Origin: Bemisia tabaci
Taxonomy: Eukaryota > Arthropoda > Insecta > Hemiptera > Aleyrodidae
DNA: 64,000 nt
Assembly (NCBI RefSeq): GCF_918797505.1
Contig: NC_092793.1
Span: 46,984,243 to 47,048,242 of the forward strand
Reading direction: 5' to 3'
In this document: piece by piece, positions 12,401-27,400 of the stretch
Numbering within the stretch: position 1 is the first letter of the stretch
Layout: each line of letters starts with the position of its first letter
Made by a program: the position numbers and the translations under genes
The notes under the pieces: model-generated
Told to the model about the DNA's origin: nothing
What the model saw: only the letters and a program-made list of their open reading frames with translations
The model's database searches: none

Positions 12401-15400
12401 GGTTTCATTTTGTTTCGTTTTGCTCGGTCCTTGATATTTGATGGCGTGATTAATCTCAGTCGCTCTCGTAGTGGTGGATGGGAATTGTGCGAATGAGCTT
12501 GCTGAGTTAAAATCGTTCCCGTGTTTTTAACGGAAGCAACCAACCAGATAATTTTGAAGGAAACTGCGGAATGAACAAATATCGAAGGCCGGAGTGCGAA
12601 ACCACGTATCTCCGTTTGCATCGTTGCAGGATTCCTGTCATACAGAGGCGGATCCAGCAATTTGACAATACCTGATTTCCTCCATTTAAACTATGCTAAA
12701 TAATCGATTCTGGGCGGAGCACCTGAGCCCTCTAATAATCGATTTATTTCCATTGCTATAAATGGAGAGAAGGCATTTTTGCCAAATTTTTGGATCCGCC
12801 AATGCTGTCATACTTTACTTAATCATTAGAAAATTAGTCAACTTAATTTTTTGAAAACTTCCTGCATTTTGCTTCTTTATTGGCAGGATATTCCGTAGAA
12901 ATTTCAAGTTATTTAGTTGACTTGTTCCTCTTCGAAAATATACTATAGGATAAGAGCTTTTGAAACACCGGAACAGAGATACGTGGTTTCGTACTTTAGC
13001 AATCGATACATATTATCATCTTAATCAGTGCGAATCAGGCTTTCTTGACAGTAGCAAATGTTTGAATTCTGCTAATGTGATTTTGACCTCTCGGCAGGAT
13101 GAAGGTGAATCGGTATCTCTGTCACCGAGGACTCAAGGTCTTCACCTGCGTAGGGGTTGTGTTTTTAGACAATAATTTCAACAAATTTTGATGACTTTCA
13201 AAAACTCATGAGTTTTGAATGGATCTGAAAACAACGTGCTGCCAATTCCAACCTTACAATCGGATCCGTAAATTTTTACGAGGCGTACTTTTAAAAACAT
13301 CATCTGTGATTCAGGGCCGCATGTACTTACTTGCCGCCCATGGGCCGCCTGTATTTTGCCGCCCCCTTCTCATTAGTTTTGAAACATCAATAAAAACCAT
13401 CAAGTGGACGTGCCGGAGGGAGAGGGGTGCATAAGACGCGTTTATTCGTGTTGGACACATTTTTTGCAAAAGCCCTGTCAACCTGCTGTCAACACTACTA
13501 GCAAAAGTTCACGGAACTTGGCGCGAAAGTTATGTTCCGTAAACCAATATCTGTGTGGACAAGGCCTTTCATTTATGTATGAAATGAACGAAAAAATTAT
13601 GAAAGAACAAACATAAATGTGGTTCAATAATTTCAACTTCCGCCGCTGCGACGCTGACCGCACTGTGTTTGGCGCAATGCGTGAAGTGTTCCCACAGTCT
13701 TGTAGGCGCTATGCGTTTCGCGCCGACCGACCGCTGCTGCACGAACTGTGTTCGACGCAATGCGTGAAGTATTCATGCAGTCTTGTAGGCGCTATGAGTT
13801 TCACGCCGCCCGCTGCTGACCGCATTGTCTTTGACGCAATACGTGAAGTATTCATGCAGTCTCGTAGGCGCTAATAAGTGTTACATGCCGACCGCCGCGC
13901 CGCGGGTTCCTCCTTTTCATCTCTAGGCCTCGTCATCATTGCTCTTTGCGCCGCGCCGCTCTCGGCCAAAGTCCGTGTTCGGTTTCTCTCTTAGTCTTAA
14001 CTCGACTAATTAAAGGTGCTGTCTATTGTATTACAGAAAGATGACGAAATTAGCAATGGACTCTCAGGAAATGAGAGATTTTGTCACCTTTTCTCGTTTG
14101 TAATTTTTTTACTGAATCCGATTTTTCTTTATACCTACATTAAAAAAAATGCAAAATTTGCCGCCATGGGCCGCGGCCCATGTGGCCAACCCCTAAATCC
14201 GGCCCTGCCGTGATTTTCGGTTGAAGTCAAAATTAAAAACCTCATTGAGACTTGCCAAATGTCAAAGGACATCACATAACTTTGCGGAGACTCTGTTGCA
14301 TAAATTATTCTGGAGACAATTTTGTGCTACTCTTGGCAATTTTAGAACTGCTGATAATCTGTGGAAATATTTGGAATAGCTTACCTGTTGAATAGACTTG
14401 TGTACAATCAGCAGTTCTATTTTTGACTAATTGTAACTGTGGCAGTTCGATGTCTTCACCGACCACTAGAGGAACTTCAGGGTCCCATTGGAAGACCATG
14501 TCGTCGGTCGTATGGGACACTGCAACAGAAAATTAGTTATTCAAAACAAAACTCCTGAAAGTTCGTTAAACGTGTTTGAAGTAAATGACAGAGTTTTACA
14601 CCGATGCTCAGTTCCGGAAATTTTAGCTTGAAAATTTAACTCGTTATGCTCCTTTTTTATAGATAAATCATCAACAACAGCTAGGCGAAAGAAGTTGCTG
14701 CAATTGTAGGATATGCCAGGACACATACCGCCACCGGCACCTTGCGCCCGCTTACTCTGCGTGAAACTGAAGTCAAGGACCACCAACAAAAAATTAGGAT
14801 GCTGAATTAACATTTAGGTTGTTAAAAACGTGCGACAACTTCAAAATTGTTGTCTCGACTACCTATATTGTTGACTTCACATCCTGAGGATGTTAAGTTA
14901 CTTTCAGAGGCAGTTGATGCAAACGTTTGCACATGGTTTTAACAAAGTAGGACGGTACTTCAACATCCTAAATTGTTTTGGTGAAGGAGGGAAAGTTCAA
15001 AAGTGAATCAAAGCCCAGGAGGGCTCAGTTCAATCTTGAGGAAACCGTCGACCTTTCAAGTCTCAAATTAGAGTACTTTCGAATATTTTGACCCATTTTT
15101 GTAAAGAAAGCTATTCGCGATGAAAAGTCTTTGTGGATAGGCCTCTGACATACCTAAATGGGTTCATTTACCGTTAATCCAATTATTTCGCTCTCTGAGC
15201 TACTTTAAGTCTTCATTTCACTTTCAACCATTCACAATTACTCCCCAGGATACCTCTTCATTCGTTCAATTATTCTTGTTATCGTGGTATTTTGGGAATT
15301 TGCGAGCAGACTTCTTCACTCGAGATAGATTTCACCGTCTGAGAAGAGGGCGAGGAAAGGGAAGAATGATCCGTCGCTTGACTGACAAAAGAGCGTAACT

Positions 15401-18400
15401 ACACATTGAGATGAGCCCGAGAAAGCATTGAGTTTTATGGACGACATGGGTCATCGCCAAATGTAGTTACGTCTTTATGTTAGGAGGGCGACTGATTGAG
15501 ACGGGTCAGCGCAGATTTTGGCCCCCGCTCTTGAAATACAACTCCGAAAGTAGAGTGCCATAAAAAGATGTTTCACTTGATTTTTGGTCCGTTGACTGGA
15601 ATCGGAAGAAGGTAACCCTCTGACCTTCTCTTCAATATCATTTTTATCTTGGTGGAACTCTTGCAAGCCACAGGGATTGGCGAATTTAGTACTCGATTCT
15701 ATGTAAAATTTCGCGTTAAGCACGATGGTGTCCATGCTTTTCTCTAAAGCAAACTCCTAAGTCCAAAAAGCTCTCAAATTTGAAACCAAAATGGAATAAA
15801 TTGTTTCGTTATGGAGAGTGTCACTCTCTACATATTCAGTCAAACTTCCGATACATAGATTGGGAGCGAATATCCCAGGAGGGCTGACATGATTTTGACC
15901 TTGGAGTTACCGCATAAAGTGGCAACCCTGCTAATGTATTCGCTCCTAATCTGTGAGCGCGCGGAGAGTTTGAATATCTACAGGGTTGACTCTCTCATAA
16001 CGTCTCCTCCATTACAGCTCAAACACTGAGAGCTATTTTTGAGGATGAATTACGCCAAAATTTCAAATTAGAATGTTGATCGGTAATTTTTTGTAGAAAA
16101 ATGAAACATGAAAGGAAATTAGGCGGCGTCTGATGTAGTAAGGCTAATTGGACTGCATTTTTCAATTCGGAATTACAATTCCTGGATTATACATAAAAAC
16201 CCTATCTACATAGGGAAACTAATGGAACAAATATTGTCTCTATAATGAGCTAGAAATTGCAGTTCCAAATTGCTAAATGTGGATCAAATCTGCACAGTGA
16301 TCTCGAAGCAAAAAATGATCCGAAAAAAATGTACCCGAAAAAAATTTGCAGGGGGTGAGTCTATGGTGCATGTGGACTTAAAATCTCGAAAAATCAAAAT
16401 TTGGCTGATCCTAATTTCGAGATACCGGATTTCGAAAATTTCAGAGTAAATGCATGTTTATACTGATATTGATCCGCTTTTTTTATCACTTTTTTCCATT
16501 GAATCGGTGTTGATCGCCTTACGTTTTTACGTTTCGTTCGATTCACGTTGATCGAATACATACAGTCTCGTTACATGCAAACTACCTATCATACTCTTTT
16601 TTCTTTTCTTTTTTTAACTGATAAATTCGCCCTCTGCTACGTCTGCAGCAATAATTGTTGTGACGAATATGTTGTGCGCAATGATCTCAGCTTATTACAT
16701 ACTTGACTCTCTGAAGGCGTTTTATGTACGAAAGTAGAGCATCCTGTTGCAGAGCAACAGAAGTGAGATTGAATGAATCGCCCAATACCTACGTCGTTCG
16801 TTCTCATAGATTACATTCGTTCTCCGACAGGTTGCGCTACTTGCGCACACAAAACGCCTTCAGAGAGTCGATTATGTAATAAGCTGAAATCAGTGCGCAC
16901 AACATATTCATAACAACAATTGCTGCAGACGTAGCAGAAGGCGAATTGTTTAGTTAAAAAAAGGTGGAAAAAAGAGTATAATAGGTAGTCTGCATGTAAC
17001 GAGACTGTGTATGTATTCGATCAACATGAATCGAACGAAACATAAAAACGTGAAGCTGAAGCGATCGACTACGATTCAATGGACAAATTAATAGAAAGTG
17101 GATCAATATCAGTTGAAAACTTGCATTTACAATGCAAATTTCGAAATCCGGTAACTCGAAATAAGGATCAGCCAAAATTTTGATTTTTCGCGATTTTAAG
17201 TCCATGCGCACCATAGACTCACCCCCTGCAAACAATTTTTGGGTACATTTTTTTCGGATTATTTTTTGCCTCAAGATCACTGTGTATGATTAGATCCGTC
17301 CAATTTGTGCAAAACATTAGATGCTTTTCGAGGGAAGGTGCCTCATCTAGAATCGACTATTTCGTAATGCATTTAGGTTGCGGGAAAAATTCATACCAAA
17401 TTACATGAATTGCCGCTAAAAACATCTGTGGAATTCGTTTACAAAATATTTGAATGGCTCCATACATCTAACGCCTTTCGGATGATTTTTTTTGATAAAG
17501 CGTTGCCTTAAACGCGTTTCGGGACGTTGAGAATATTTTCAAAGAGGAGAAATTCAGGTATTTATCGTGTAGATTTGACACCATACCACATGATTTCGGG
17601 CATAAGAGAGAGCTAATACGCAAATTAAAACCCCCAACCTCCAAAAATCGACTTTATCCTCTCTTCTCCCTTCGGTTTTCCTTCTACTCGGAGCACCACT
17701 TATCTGTTCCTCAGTGGTACGAAATAATTCGTGACTTTGAGTTTTTACGGACGGTTGATTTCCCATGGCTATGCGTCATTTTCCTTATATTCCCTCTCTT
17801 TCTTTTCTTCCAGACGATACCAGCATATTTAAACATAATCCTGATTTTTTTGGGCGAAATGTTGCGTCAAAGCATGTAATCAAAGGTACGTTCATCCAAC
17901 CTGATTTTTATACGTTTCTTTTTAAATAGATTACCGTTGTTATTAAAATGTCTACCTTTGTCATTGATTCAGCACGGTTGGAATTGGAATTCAGGGCGGT
18001 CCCATTGTTTTGGTATTAATAAAGCGTGAAATGACTTGGGTTGGTCGGCAATCGCCAATTGCCAATTGCTGGAGAGAGCAAAATTTTGCGGGAGAATAAT
18101 AAAATTAAAATATGATATAAAACTCGCTGAAGATTCCCCAAGAATCATTTAGGAATTTGATCAAACAAAAAAAATTAAAAACCAGATAAGTCAAGCATTT
18201 TGCAGTGGGTTGCGAAATTAGGCTGGATAGTGGATTCTAGAATGCAATCTACCTTTCTTAAATCTGATCTTGGTTTTTTGCTGCAGTAAGAACAGATAAG
18301 GAGCAACAATTCCGAATTTGACATTTGCTTGGACTTGAGCTTCCCATTTGTTTTTCTTTACTCAAGTTCCATTTCAACTATAAAAGCAGGCAGCATGCTA

Positions 18401-18454
18401 AGGAAACACTGGAGAACATGAAAGACAAAACATTGCAATGCATAACTCCCATCA

Positions 18455-18491
<37 letters not shown>

Positions 18492-21400
18492 AAAAAAAAA
18501 AAAATGTTCACCCAATAATTATCTTGGAATTGAACAAATTCTATTTAAAACAAAAGGATTTAAACATGTTCGTAGCGGTATTTAAAATTTTCTATAAAAT
18601 AAGAGTCACCTTCATACCGTGCATTACATTTTTTTTAGTTAAATATGTACATACGGGGTATTGATGGGGTAATCCCGAAAGGCCTCGAGCGTATGTACAA
18701 ATTTAACTAAAATAAATGTAATGCGCGGTATAAAGGTGACTCTTATTTTATAGAAAACAAAAGGAGTCTTTATTTATTATAAAAATGTTTTATCAATTTT
18801 TCTCAGTAAAGAGTCCCTGCGCAGTCAGTCTTTTGCCCCCTTAAACTGCATTACTTTCAGCTATTCAGTCAATTAACTTGATTTTGATTTAAAGACGACA
18901 TCACAGCTCTCGTTATGAACGAAAAGCGTTGCGTCAGTCGTTACAGGTTTTTATTATATCAGCGACTCCTCCTTGTTTCCTCCTTCTCTCTACTCGTTAG
19001 AACTCGCCGAAGACGTGTAAATACGAAAGTAAGGAGATATGATTGCGAATCGCAATGCTTCCCCCGAATGATGGCTATGGCTCGTTTCCAAATTGCGTTC
19101 CCATCGTTATTCATGCGTGAAAAGAAAGGATATTATTATATCACACTTACAACTTTCCATTTGGAGTTTGCATTCCTGAGTGTCGTGCGGGTATATCATG
19201 AAATTCATGGCGCACGACAGCGTGAGGGTTAATCTGAAACAATTTACGAGGCGACATTATCATGGCGAATGCATTAAGCGACGATACAACGGAAGTTATA
19301 GCCGCATATTCGATCTTGTCGCGGGCGAAGCGAAGCTACTGCATTAAGTCAAGATTTGTCGACTGTTGCGCGCGTTAAGGTGGGTGCATTGAAGGTATCT
19401 GTCTCCGGTGCTTTCCCGCACTACGATAGACAGCAGTAAGTGTAATTTGGCCTGGGCCATAGAGTGCATGAACGTATAGTGATAACTGGGTCTCAGGCTG
19501 AGTTGCACATACGGCTGTTTACCGTAGTGCGGCGATACACCGAGCCGCTGAGACCAAGATTATCATCTCGAGGCAACGACTCACTCCGGCTCAGTGGCAA
19601 GGCGTGAACGATCGATTATCGATATTTTTCCATTTGAAGCTACGGTAAAGAATCGATCATTAAGGTGCTCTTTGCGAACAACCTCTTCATCGATACTTCT
19701 TTATAGGTTTAAATGGCAGTTGAATCGATTTATTGCAAAGTACGCCACACCACTGCTCCGGTTGTAAGGGATTCGCGTTGCTAGATAGTTCTCCGCTCGA
19801 CTCAACCCAGTGCTCTCTGTGCAAGTTCGATATGAGGTAGCGATATTTGAATTAATAGCGCACTTCACGCGTCGCGAAGGGTTCCTGAAATTATACGAAC
19901 GCTAAACTTATCTGAGAGTCGGCGGGAGTCGAACGTAATTTTCACATGAAATGACAGAAATAAATATATTTAAAGGACAATGCGGGCAAAATATGATAAT
20001 TCCAGCCATATTCCTGGCTGATTTTGGCGTCTGCCAGAGGTATGGCGGTTGATTCAACCACATTTCTGGCCGACTTAACTATACCTCTGACTGATGAAAC
20101 TATAGGTACCTCTGGCTGATGAAACTAAACTTCTGGCTGGCGCCAAAGCCAGGAATATAGTAGAAATCATTAAAATTATTCCAGTGGATATTTTGTACAA
20201 AAAAGTTTTTGAAATTAGGTTGCTTTCTAAAAAAGTGTTACTTCTAGTTGGTATCAAGCCGTTGTAGTTTAATGTATTTAACTTTGTACTTAATGTATTT
20301 AACTTTGTACTTAATGTATTTAACTTTGTACTTAATGTATTTAACAAACACCTTGGCATGACATTCTGCCTTTTTGTCTTGTTTATTTATATATATTCGA
20401 TTCGGTGTCGTACAGGAGCAGACTGGCCGGGGAAGTAAGAGGATTAAATTCCAAAAGCGTAAATTTCAAAAGCTCCGATGAAGATGTGCGCTTTTGGGGG
20501 TAACGAAAGCAGAGAGTCGTTTGCGCAAATTATTGGTCTTGAAACAGGCGAAAAGGAGACAAGAAAAACTGCATCTGTATTAAAAACCTGGTTACAATCT
20601 GACATTTTCTTTTTAAATCACTTGAAATCAAATAGTCTCTATTCAAAATACGAACGAGCAGAGAAGTTTGGTGAACATGCTGGTAAAAGCGCGAATACCT
20701 AAATGAAAGAAAATTTAAGAAGAAACATTTACTTGATTTCGATTTTCCTGATGATTTTTACGATGAACGTTAGTCTGGCTTCATTTGAATACTTCGTCGT
20801 TGATTAGTTTTGTATGAGCCTATGTACTGGTGTGCCAGTTTGATTATTATTAGTAAGCAATAAGTAACGTAAGAGCTTTTTCCACAAGTTTTGGGTCCAC
20901 GGTATAAGTCAGTAATAGTTTACTTCGTTGTCACAATGAACAACGCTAGAATTGAGTTAAGGCGTACGAGGAACTAACAAAGCTCCCCTAGTTAGTGTCG
21001 CATGCGACGGATACTAACTAAACGAATTTCATTGTAACGCCTGGATGCAACTATTCGGGCTCCACGGATGTCTGTGTTGCATACGCACGGAAGAGAAGGC
21101 GTTTTGATTCTCAAGGCTCGGACCGCTTCACCGTCGCAGCGCGGCGGCGAGTTGTAACCACTAGGATTGTAAATTATAGAGCGTCTTCAGTTTCTCTGTA
21201 ACGACAACGTAAACTACGAGTATTTCTGATTTTTATTGCGACATTGTCAATTGTCCGCGAAAAGTTTCCGGTCCTTGGAATGACAAAAAATTAGGTACCT
21301 GGGCATGATTCATAGGGTTTCCTTTAACCGACTTTAACCAGACGTCTTTTATTTGGATTTTTTTCTTCTGGAAAAATAATTTAGACGTTAAAGAGCGAAA

Positions 21401-24400
21401 ATTTCAATGAGCTTGCAAAACTCATACGGCCCTCCTCAGAACCTCCCCCTCCCTCTTTGTCACTTCAAAACTATCTTTAAAAGGACATATATAGCCAATC
21501 CACCCTTGGAGTTATTGTAAAAAGTGATTCGCTTATTTCTAGTGAAATGACGTAGTCGACTGGACTCATTGCTGCACAATCTAGATATCTAATCTAAAAA
21601 TAAAATTTACTTATGTTTTATTCTATACATCAATATTGTGTACGATAGCCAAACTGTTTCAGCGGATGCAGCTGAGCACTTGAAAATAAAAGCAACAAGC
21701 CAGTTCGCTCTCACGGATCATAGGGTTTTTCAAATTCGGAGGGGGGGGGGATTACCGGGTCCCTATTTGGCAACAAGGATCGGTGGTGGCAAGCGACAAC
21801 ACACGAAACCCCTCGTGACAAGTTCCAAGCACACCGCTTAAAGTATAAGAGCTCAATAAAATTTTATGCTCCTTTTTAGAGATTTCACAACTATCAGCTT
21901 CCCGAATCTCAGCGTACATACGTGGCCGACTCTCTGTTACGTGTCCCGGAACGATAATTTCCTCTCCCAACGTGTCGCACAGTAGATGGATTTCGAATTT
22001 TTGATTGCAGGTGCCATTTTATTCCAGACGGCAGTAAGGTTAGCTCTTGTGAAATGCTAAAAAAAATCACGCAAAATTGAAAGGAAAAGATATTTAATGA
22101 TTCTTGATGCGTGAATTCAAACCATCCGCTCATGAAAACTCAATGCGTGATTCACATCGTGCGCCAAAACGTAGTCGTAACAGTCTCTGCGATTTAAAAA
22201 TCTGGCAACCTCAATATTGACGCTTTGGCTCAGCTGTAGCAAATTGTTTATAGTTTGAACAACACATGGTGGGAAATGAACATTATTCGATTGAGAAGCT
22301 TGTTGAAACCGTTGTAGTGCGCGATTTGACTCCCGTAGAGCTTTGAGTTTCTTGTCAGTGGGCAGTTCAAATTCCTCGTAACCAATGTGAAATAAAAACG
22401 TTAATATCTTCGTCTGGAGTTTGTTTCATTAGTTTTTGTTGCGCGAATTGTGCTCTACGTGAAATTCTGGTTAAGAAACATGTATCAGAATGCTTAAATT
22501 CGTACCTAGTCTAGTGGTCCATTGTTTACAAAATTTTAGTATTTAAAAGGAGAGCAAATCATAATTATGGCTCAAAAACTTCAACTTACATTTATGATTC
22601 CGCGGCATTTCATGGTTTTCTCATAAAATGTTCCGACCGTAATTTTGATTATTTCACGTCAAATCCCTTCGTCTTTTCCTTTGTGGAAATTTTGGAACGT
22701 CGCGCGTCGCTATGAAAACACATGGTTTTGGCGTTTGGCCATATTCATGCTTCCATCACGGCTTCCGGCCACTAAAAATCAACTATTTACCCATTTAGCG
22801 CAGCCCAACTCAAACACAGTCTCCGGAGTTTGTTTTAGCATCATGACGATCATCATCTCCTTCTCAAGCGAGACAAGCGCTCAACAGTTTTTATCGCAAT
22901 CCTGTCGAGTGAAATAGGTGGCTTGTCTCCTCCCTTCACAAACACTTACCCCCGACCGATCGCAAAAATAATAGCTTCCCTACGAGGGTAGCTGCATTTT
23001 TGGATGAACTGGAAATAGTGGCTCCTCATCGCAAAATGTAGTCAACTTCACTGGAAAAAAAACACATTGGATCTAAATTCCAGACTCTTGAAAACATTGA
23101 CAAGAAATATGACTCTTGATTCAATCAGATTTAAGCTTAAATCGAAAGGAAATCCGCTCAAATTAAGAAGCTGGGTTCTTGATTTAAGCTTAAATCTGAT
23201 TGAATCAAGAGCATTTTTTCTTGTCGAATTTTTCAAGAGTCTGGACTCTAGATCCAATGTCTTTTTCTTTCCAGTGTTGATGATGGGACTACGAAACCAG
23301 TTGGGAACTGCATCTCAGTTTCCAACGTTCCATATTCCCTGAAGTTTTCAAAAAACGAAATAAAATAAAAATCGAACAAAAATTAGAAACATACTTCAAT
23401 TTTCCTTGCCTTGGAATATTCTAAGCATTTTTCGCAAAGAAATTGTAGTGATAGCTCCCCCAAAATCGGGCCGGGCAGGAATTTCAAATTAGCCAGCAAC
23501 TGGACCACATTTTGCAACAAAAAGCTACTATTTTTGGCTCATCCACAAAAGTACCTTTCTACGTAGGAAAACTAGTGGCACATAATTTTATTGTTTCTAA
23601 AACAAGTCCTTCATTTTTGGGAGGTCAAGGATGAAAAAAATGCTAAAAATTACCCCCGTTAACCAATTTTTATTCATATTTCTTGATAAACATTGCCAGT
23701 GTTAGGAAGACGATTTTTTCTCCAACTTTAGGAGGCCGTAGTCCCCAAGGAAAGTGTTTTCGGAGAAAAATTCATACCACAAAAAAGTCTTTTTTTTTTA
23801 CCAAAAGCATCGACTCATTCGATATTCGTACTTATTCCTGGGATACCCTGCATTATAGAGTAAGCTGTGATTTAGGGTAAGCAATTGATACTGTGCGAAC
23901 AAGGTAGGAGCGCTTTAAACCGTGTTACTATTACTACCTAGGATCATGTCAGGCAGATTGAAAATCTTGCCCCTCCAACGAGCTGAAATCGCATCGACTG
24001 CAATCCATCAAAAGCAGGTATGACACGGTGCATTATGACTGATTTTGTGACGAGATGAAGTTCGTATCAACTTGGAAATAATTTGCTCATCTATGTACCT
24101 GCAACTGACGTAACTTGAACCGTCAAGGCGCTCAGTTCCTGAACATTGATCAAAGCAGAGAACTCCGCGCAATCGTCGTGCGATATAATTCATCCTTCCT
24201 CTGACGTAAGGGCATATCTCAATTTACACGTGAACCCTTTTCTACATGTAACTCCATGCTTTTCAAGGATCATGTGGAAATCGAGATACGCCCTCACGTC
24301 AGAGAGGCGGCGATAATTATGTGGAGCGTCAATCATTTTTGCCGGGACTAGACAATTGAGCAGGTTGCGTACGGGATATGTATGCAGATGGTGTGACTAT

Positions 24401-27400
24401 GGAGTTAGGTATCTGGAATCAGGATGTTGCCATATTTCGATTTCTGAATCCGAAAAATGTGTATCTAAGTTGTAACACTAAAAAATATCAGATTGTGTGT
24501 GAGTGATTTTTTTGTGTTTTTTGTCGAAGAACACAAGCAAACTACAGGGTGTACCAAAAGTCCGTCCCACCCCTGCTAACTTTTGAACGAATTGAGCTAG
24601 GGTAATGAAACTTTGGAAATGTTCCTATCTCAAAGGGGACCATCTTTTGGGGGGGTCAAAATTTTGGTCCCCCCTCAGGGGGGGCGCGGGGGGCCCCCAA
24701 CTTTTTTTTTTCAAATGGCAACCCCTATCTTGTGCTACCTCATTCGAAAGAACATAAAAAACTAAGAATTTCGGCGCAAACCGCAGATCAATATCTTAAT
24801 TTTTGACCGAGTTACGATAGGTCAAAGGTCAAATTTGACCTATTTTCAAAAAATCATAACTCCGGTTCAAATTATCGTAAAGAAAAAAATAAAACGGGAA
24901 AATTTACCAAATTGTGTCCGCTTTTAAGTAAAAATTGCAGAAATCACTTCGTTTTAATTTTAAGGGGGGCTCGGAATTTAAACGGTCAAATTTAATCACC
25001 TTAAATTTCGTTTTTTTAACTTTTCCCGAAATTTGGGGACTTGCGAACGTAATGTTGAATGATTTTGACCTTACTGAGATGATGGGGAGGCAAATCTAGG
25101 GAAATTGGCTTATTTCGCGGGAAAATTGAATGACCTTTGAATTGACGTATTTGGGGGTCCGAGCCCCCCCTTAAAATTAAAACGAAGTGATTTCTGCAAT
25201 TTTTACTTAAAAGCGGACACAATTTGGTAAATTTTCCCGTTTTATTTTTTTCTTTACGATAATTTGAACCGGAGTTATGATTTTTTGAAAATAGGTCAAA
25301 TTTGACCTTTGACCTATCGTAACTCGGTCAAAAATTAAGATATTGATCTGCGGTTTGCGCCGAAATTCTTAGTTTTTTATGTTCTTTCGAATGAGGTAGC
25401 ACAAGATAGGGGTTGCCATTTGAAAAAAAAAAGTTGGGGGCCCCCGCGCCCCCCCTGAGGGGGGACCAAAATTTTGACCCCCCCCAAAGATGGTCCCCTT
25501 TGAGATAGGAACATTTCCAAAGTTTCATTACCCTAGCTCAATTCGTTCAAAAGTTAGCAGGGGTGGGACGGACTTTTGGTACACCCTGTATAAAAATGTC
25601 CCCTTTCAATTTTGCGTGAAATCTTCTCTATTCTAATAAAACCATTTTTAAGACGCTCGATGGACGGGGTGAGGGAGGGCAGTAAGACGGTCGATTGGCT
25701 GGAGTTCGGAGTCCGTAAGGGGAAAAATTCTGATAAAATCATTTAAGACGCTCGATGGACTGGAAGAGGAAGGGGAGTAAGAAGAGTTAGAGGCGGCTAG
25801 GGCCAGTTTTTTAGAATTTCACAAGAGCTGCACTAGAGTCCCTTTATACTGAGAATCAAAATAACACCCCCCCCCCCCATGAAGTCATAAAAGGGAATAA
25901 AGATTACAGAAATAGAACGTTTTTTGTAATCTTTGATCGGCTCATTCTCAAATTCCTGTTTCCGTTCCTTCTCTCATTCCGTTTGTTCCTTGCCGAACCC
26001 GTAATTCCCTGGTCCATTCCAGATTATAGTCTTAGCAATCGGTGAAAATGTAATCTTTATTCCCGTTTGTGACACTGTGAAGGCCTAAAATACGGGAACC
26101 AATCAGAAATGGATTCACATTGTCTTGACTCTCAGTATAAAGGGACTCTATGCTGTACTTACTGCTGTGTTGAATAAAATGGGACCTACTAATTACAAAC
26201 TTTAAAGGTTCATTTTGTGTTCATAAACATAGCAAGCGATAACGAAATGCATAGAACGTACTGCTGTCTTGCCTCAAATAAAATAAAATGTGCTTTTTCA
26301 ACACGGTCATAAAATAGCTCGTCGATTATTCATCATTTGGGCACCTTTCGAAAGTTCACGGGAAAAGATTGTTACGGGTTATCTCTTAAAATTGGGGGAC
26401 TAGCAAAACGGATATGTTGCATGTGTGAGGAATTTGCGATTTGACCATTGATTCTTATGTAAAAGTTTGCGAGAAACACGATAGTGCCACTGGTTTTCTC
26501 TGAAATCAACTCCGAAGCTCAAAAAAAAGCTCTCAAGTTGAGGCCAAAATGGAGGGGATATCCCACCCTACCCTGAGGAGAGTCCACGTCTACATCAAGA
26601 CATACTCTCCATGCAAAGAAAGGGAGCAAAAACATCAGCAGTGATGCCGTGTTTTCAGTTTTAGAGTCCCTGAATGAAGTGGCAGCCCTGTCAATGTATT
26701 TGCTCCGTATCATTGCATGGAGAGTTTGTCTTGTTGTAGAGGTGGACTCACAGGGTAGGGTGGGATATCCCCTCCGTTTTGGCCTCAACTTGAGAGCTTT
26801 TTTTGGGCTTGGGAGTTGATTTCAGAGAAAACCAGTGGCACCATCGTGTTTCTCGCGAATTTTTACATAAGAATCAACAGTCAAATTGCAAATTCCTCAC
26901 ACATGCAACATCTCCATTTGTTGGATGATAAGGACATCTCCAATTAATTTCGGTATTATTCCAATTCAAGTCAGGGTAGTACTGCAACATTTGGATTAGA
27001 AACCTAATTTATCGGGGCACTACCACAATGAATTGGAAATGTTCATATCATTCAACAACCTCGTGCTCTTTTTTCCGTGTCGCATCGACGATTATTCCCC
27101 TTCGTTCCATAAAATTTTCCGCGCGGACACCGGTGAGGTCCATTTTCTCGAAACGTCATATTTGCACTTACTGCAAGACGAGTAAACACCGAGCATCCGA
27201 GTGCTCTTCGGAAATACGGCAGTGCTCTGCGACGACAGCGTTTTCCGTACACATAGTTTGACAAGTACACACAGTTTTATATTAGAAATGGCAGTTTAAT
27301 TTAGAATCAGAGCTGTGGCAGACACACAAACGGGACTTGGTTGGTAGAGTAAGTGTTAGCTCAGCCAACAGCGGTTAGCCGCGTTTTGACACCGAGGGAT

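Larger units (their letters stand above)
8700..14384 (-). other. 5.7-kb pHCl intron
   Basis: Contents: hAT-like element 9553-10434, a degraded double inverted-repeat region 11240-11955 with an insertion at 11557-11862, a nested pair 12581-13007/12643-12804, and hAT-like element 13312-14207. I see nothing recognisable in 8700-9550 and 10445-11230. Confidence 0.7.
14520..19150 (-). other. 4.6-kb pHCl intron
   Basis: It holds the inverted-repeat element at 15690-16065, a TTGG-family MITE with a 992-bp foldback at its right side (16146-16287 and 16293-17284), an A-rich run (18458-18504) and a hairpin element (18589-18756). I see nothing recognisable in 14540-15690 or 17300-18450. Confidence 0.7.

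Noticed and set aside
20075..20359. Minus-strand frame with repeated LNTLSTK units
   Set aside because: A 21-bp tandem repeat (a multiple of 3) automatically gives a repeated peptide. No other coding evidence.
20998..21160. Structured GC-rich sequence as a tRNA or other RNA gene
   Set aside because: No A-box/B-box pair or cloverleaf could be found, and the similarity to 35.4 kb shows it is a repeat.
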